7,677 bases of DNA, taken from assembly GCA_021783935.1 (NCBI GenBank), contig JAJXTK010000307.1, forward strand, positions 1-7,677, given 5' to 3'. Positions 6,468 to 7,677 of this stretch are shown piece by piece (the stretch's first letter is position 1; every line of letters begins with the position of its first letter). Both the position numbers and the translations under genes were made by a program. The notes under the pieces were generated by a model. It had not been told where the DNA came from and searched no databases. It saw only the letters and a program-made list of their open reading frames with translations. The stretch comes from Myxococcales bacterium. GTDB taxonomy: Bacteria; Myxococcota_A; Polyangia; Polyangiales; JADJMO01.

Positions 6468-6512
6468 TTTCGCCGACTGCGGCGGCCGCGGCCCCGCCTA
6501 GGATGCCCCCGC

Positions 6513-7322
6513 ATGCGCCGCTCCCTCGCGCTCGCGATCGCGCTCCTCGCGGCCGAAGGGGCGCAGCTCGCCATCAACGGCCAGATCTTCCGCAAGGACT
6601 TCTCGCTATGCGGCGTCGCCCTCGCGCGCGGCGCGCCGTGGTCGCGCGTCGACGATCGCGCCTGCGGACACGCGTTCGGCTGGAGCGCGGATCTGCGCAC
6701 GTGGACGACGTTCGCGGGCCGTGGGCTCGGCGGCGGCCCCTTCCCCCCCGGCGTCACCGAGGCGGTCGGTGGCTACCCGACGCTCGTTCGCGGCGGCGTG
6801 CCGTGCGACGGAAAGCGCGCGGAGGTGTGCGCGGTCCCGAGCCTCGCGCCGGCCGATTTCCAGGGCCCGAACCCCCGCACGTTCTTCGGCGTCGATCGCG
6901 CGAGGACCAAGGCATTCCTCGTCGTCGTCGACGGCCGCGAGGTCGGCACCGCCGCAGGCATGACGCTCGTCGAGGGGGCGCGCTTCATGGCGGCCACGGT
7001 CGGCGCCTGGGACGCGGTGAACCTCGATGGCGGGGGCTCGAGCGAGCTGTTCATCGCGCGCGAAGGGGGCGTGGTGAACGCGCCGAGCGACGGCGAAGAA
7101 CGGCCGATCGCGGACGCGATCGTGGTCGGGGTCGCGAGCGACGGCAGAGGCGGTGGCGCAGACGGTGGAACCGACGCCGGCGGCGGTGGCAGACGGAAGA
7201 GTGCTTGCGGGTGTCGCGGGGCGGGAGCGCGCGGATCGAGCCGGAGCGCCACCGCCGCGGCGCTAGGGGCCGCGCTGCTTCTGCTGCGAAGACGTCGACC
7301 GCCAGGTGGGCCTTGCAGGTGA
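6513..7322 (+). CDS. secreted NAGPA/phosphodiester-glycosidase-domain protein with MYXO-CTERM-like tail
   Basis: 269 residues. MRRSLALAIALLA at the N terminus looks like a short signal peptide. Residues about 18-208 match the NAGPA (phosphodiester glycosidase, DUF2233) domain: AINGQIF (20-26), GGYPTLVRGG (86-95), PRTFFGVDR (121-129), VVDGR, and the strongly conserved NLDGGGSSELF (170-180) followed by RPIADAIVVGV. Four cysteines (33, 51, 98, 106) could form disulfides. A Gly/Asp-rich linker (209-227), then ACGCRG, Ala/Leu-rich ATAAALGAALLLL and RRRR make a MYXO-CTERM-like sorting tail. Substrate is unknown; the family includes enzymes removing N-acetylglucosamine from phosphodiesters and wall-associated proteins. 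The AINGxxF strand usually lies well inside the domain, so the N-terminal part appears missing. ATG 6513 is chosen for the signal peptide and AGGA nine bases upstream; in-frame starts further upstream run into the divergent promoter. Transcribed away from the regulator. Confidence 0.8.
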   Translation: MRRSLALAIALLAAEGAQLAINGQIFRKDFSLCGVALARGAPWSRVDDRACGHAFGWSADLRTWTTFAGRGLGGGPFPPGVTEAVGGYPTLVRGGVPCDGKRAEVCAVPSLAPADFQGPNPRTFFGVDRARTKAFLVVVDGREVGTAAGMTLVEGARFMAATVGAWDAVNLDGGGSSELFIAREGGVVNAPSDGEERPIADAIVVGVASDGRGGGADGGTDAGGGGRRKSACGCRGAGARGSSRSATAAALGAALLLLRRRRPPGGPCR

Positions 7323-7341
7323 CGGGGGCGCTCGGTATAAG
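7313..7341 (+). promoter_or_regulatory. candidate promoter of tRNA-Val
   Basis: TTGCAG (7313-7318) and TATAAG (7336-7341) are 17 bases apart, and the -10 ends 12 bases before the mature tRNA, so transcription would start about six bases upstream of it. TATAAG matches five of six consensus bases; the -35 matches three. The -35 lies within the last codons of the preceding gene. Confidence 0.5.
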
Positions 7342-7353
7342 CGTTGCCCTTCC

Positions 7354-7428
7354 GGGCGTTTAACTCAGCGGTAGAGTGCGACCTTCACACGGTTGAAGTC
7401 ACAGGTTCAAATCCTGTAACGCCCACCA
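7354..7428 (+). tRNA. tRNA-Val (anticodon CAC)
   Basis: A full cloverleaf folds by hand over 75 bases including the encoded CCA. The acceptor is GGGCGTT with AACGCCC (7 bp); the D arm is ACTC/GAGT with loop AGCGGTA; the anticodon stem is CGACC/GGTTG (one G-T pair) with loop TTCACAC, placing anticodon CAC at 7386-7388; the variable loop is AAGTC; the T arm is ACAGG/CCTGT with loop TTCAAAT; the discriminator is A, then CCA. CAC reads GUG valine codons, which are frequent in high-GC genomes. The sequence closely resembles other bacterial tRNA-Val(CAC). tRNA 3' ends are common integration sites, but no integrase is visible here. Confidence 0.97.
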
Positions 7429-7460
7429 AAAATAGGGGTTCCGAGAGCCGACGGTGGCTC

Positions 7461-7480
7461 CGAACCACCCCGAACCACCC
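7461..7480 (+). repeat. tandem 10-base repeat
   Basis: CGAACCACCC occurs twice head to tail with no mismatch. It overlaps the 3' arm of the first hairpin after the tRNA. Function unknown; two copies are too few to call an array. Confidence 0.6.
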
Positions 7481-7482
7481 CC

Positions 7483-7520
7483 TCACTCCACCCCGAGTGG
7501 AGTGAAAAGTGGAGTGAAAG
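7483..7520 (+). repeat. 9-bp hairpin plus 12-base direct repeat
   Basis: TCACTCCAC (7483-7491) pairs perfectly with GTGGAGTGA (7497-7505) across the 5-base loop CCCGA. The 3' arm belongs to a direct repeat: GTGGAGTGAAAA (7497-7508) and GTGGAGTGAAAG (7509-7520), 11 of 12 identical and adjacent. The 5' arm could therefore pair with either copy. There is no T-run after it on the plus strand; on the minus strand the 5' flank is TTTT. It could be part of tRNA transcript termination or processing, or a remnant of a recombination site. Confidence 0.5.
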
Positions 7521-7548
7521 CCCCGCCTGGCGACGAGCCTCGCGGGGC
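7520..7548 (+). terminator. GC-rich hairpin, possible terminator of tRNA-Val transcript
   Basis: GCCCCGC (7520-7526) pairs with GCGGGGC (7542-7548) over a 15-base loop, preceded by AAA and followed by CTTCGCGTTCC. The stem is strong but the T-tract is poor, so intrinsic termination is uncertain. It is the best terminator-like structure between the tRNA and the window end. Confidence 0.4.
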
Positions 7549-7677
7549 CTTCGCGTTCCGGCACGCGAGCGGCTCGGACGGCTCCGCCTCTCCCTCCGCG
7601 CAAGCCCCAAGAACGTCTCGGCTGGCTCCCTCGGTGCTCGCCGCAGCCAGCCCGTGGGCGATCGCGCTCTAGATCGG

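Larger units (their letters stand above)
7429..7677. other. 249-base region downstream of tRNA-Val without a convincing gene
   Basis: I see no credible coding region on either strand. The stretch begins with an A-rich AAAATAGGGG, then a hairpin with arms at 7437-7449 and 7456-7466 (GGTTC and GAGCC pairing with GGCTC and GAACC around an internal loop), then the repeats and hairpins listed separately. From about 7550 to the end I recognise nothing specific. The density of short repeats in 7437-7548 contrasts with the compact coding layout before the tRNA. Confidence 0.6.

Noticed and set aside
5375..7363. A plus-strand open frame of 662 codons across the regulator and NAGPA genes
   Set aside because: It reads antisense to the ArsR-methyltransferase and out of frame through the NAGPA gene, is Arg-rich and has no homology I recognise.
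7354..7428. tRNA duplication or attachment-site core marking a genomic island
   Set aside because: No second copy of the tRNA 3' end and no integrase or phage gene lie in the window; only short local repeats are seen.
7385..7610. Minus-strand small ORFs after the tRNA, one ending VTGFEPVTSTV
   Set aside because: That C-terminal string is the translation of antisense tRNA sequence and is a familiar spurious database protein; the remaining residues come from the repeat-rich intergenic DNA.

Overview
The window is very GC-rich, gene-dense DNA. Long spurious open frames lie opposite the real genes, as is usual at high GC. One encoded protein (6513-7322) ends in a Cys-containing motif, a hydrophobic stretch and an Arg cluster that resembles a MYXO-CTERM sorting tag. 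With the GC content and the cyclic-nucleotide-domain fusion, this points to a member of the Myxococcota (Polyangia or a relative). That placement is inference; no 16S or other marker is present.

Layout. (1) 1-881, plus strand: a radical-SAM enzyme of the RlmN/Cfr type, cut by the window edge. It converges on the next gene with a 29-base tail-to-tail overlap. (2) 853-6412, minus strand: a four-gene run, in transcription order: an ArsR-type regulator fused to a SAM-dependent methyltransferase (5354-6412); ahcY, S-adenosylhomocysteine hydrolase (4050-5357), joined to the regulator by an ATGA overlap; a YycJ/WalJ-type metallo-beta-lactamase-fold nuclease (3075-3866); and a nucleoside/uridine-kinase-like protein with a cyclic-nucleotide-binding domain at its N terminus (853-3003). 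A 183-base gap after ahcY holds an 83-base imperfect hairpin and two short palindromes, so the run may be two transcription units or one attenuated unit. (3) 6413-6512: a divergent control region with a cluster of ATCSSCAT-type words in and beside a candidate promoter for the regulator. (4) 6513-7322, plus strand: a secreted NAGPA/phosphodiester-glycosidase-domain protein with an unusually short N terminus. (5) 7354-7428, plus strand: tRNA-Val(CAC) with encoded CCA and a candidate promoter. (6) 7429-7677: no convincing gene, but three hairpins and two sets of short direct repeats.

How the genes may work together. AhcY removes S-adenosylhomocysteine (SAH), the inhibitory product of SAM-dependent methylation. 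The regulator fused to a methyltransferase fold is well placed to sense SAM or SAH and control ahcY, as described for SahR-type ArsR regulators. AhcY releases adenosine and homocysteine and is reversible, so removing adenosine matters. The nucleoside-kinase-like protein, with what looks like an intact cAMP pocket, could phosphorylate a nucleoside under second-messenger control. Linking those two activities is a hypothesis from gene order only. I see no CRISPR array, transposase or prophage gene. The best candidates for something new are the cAMP-domain/kinase fusion and the operator cluster at 6424-6467.
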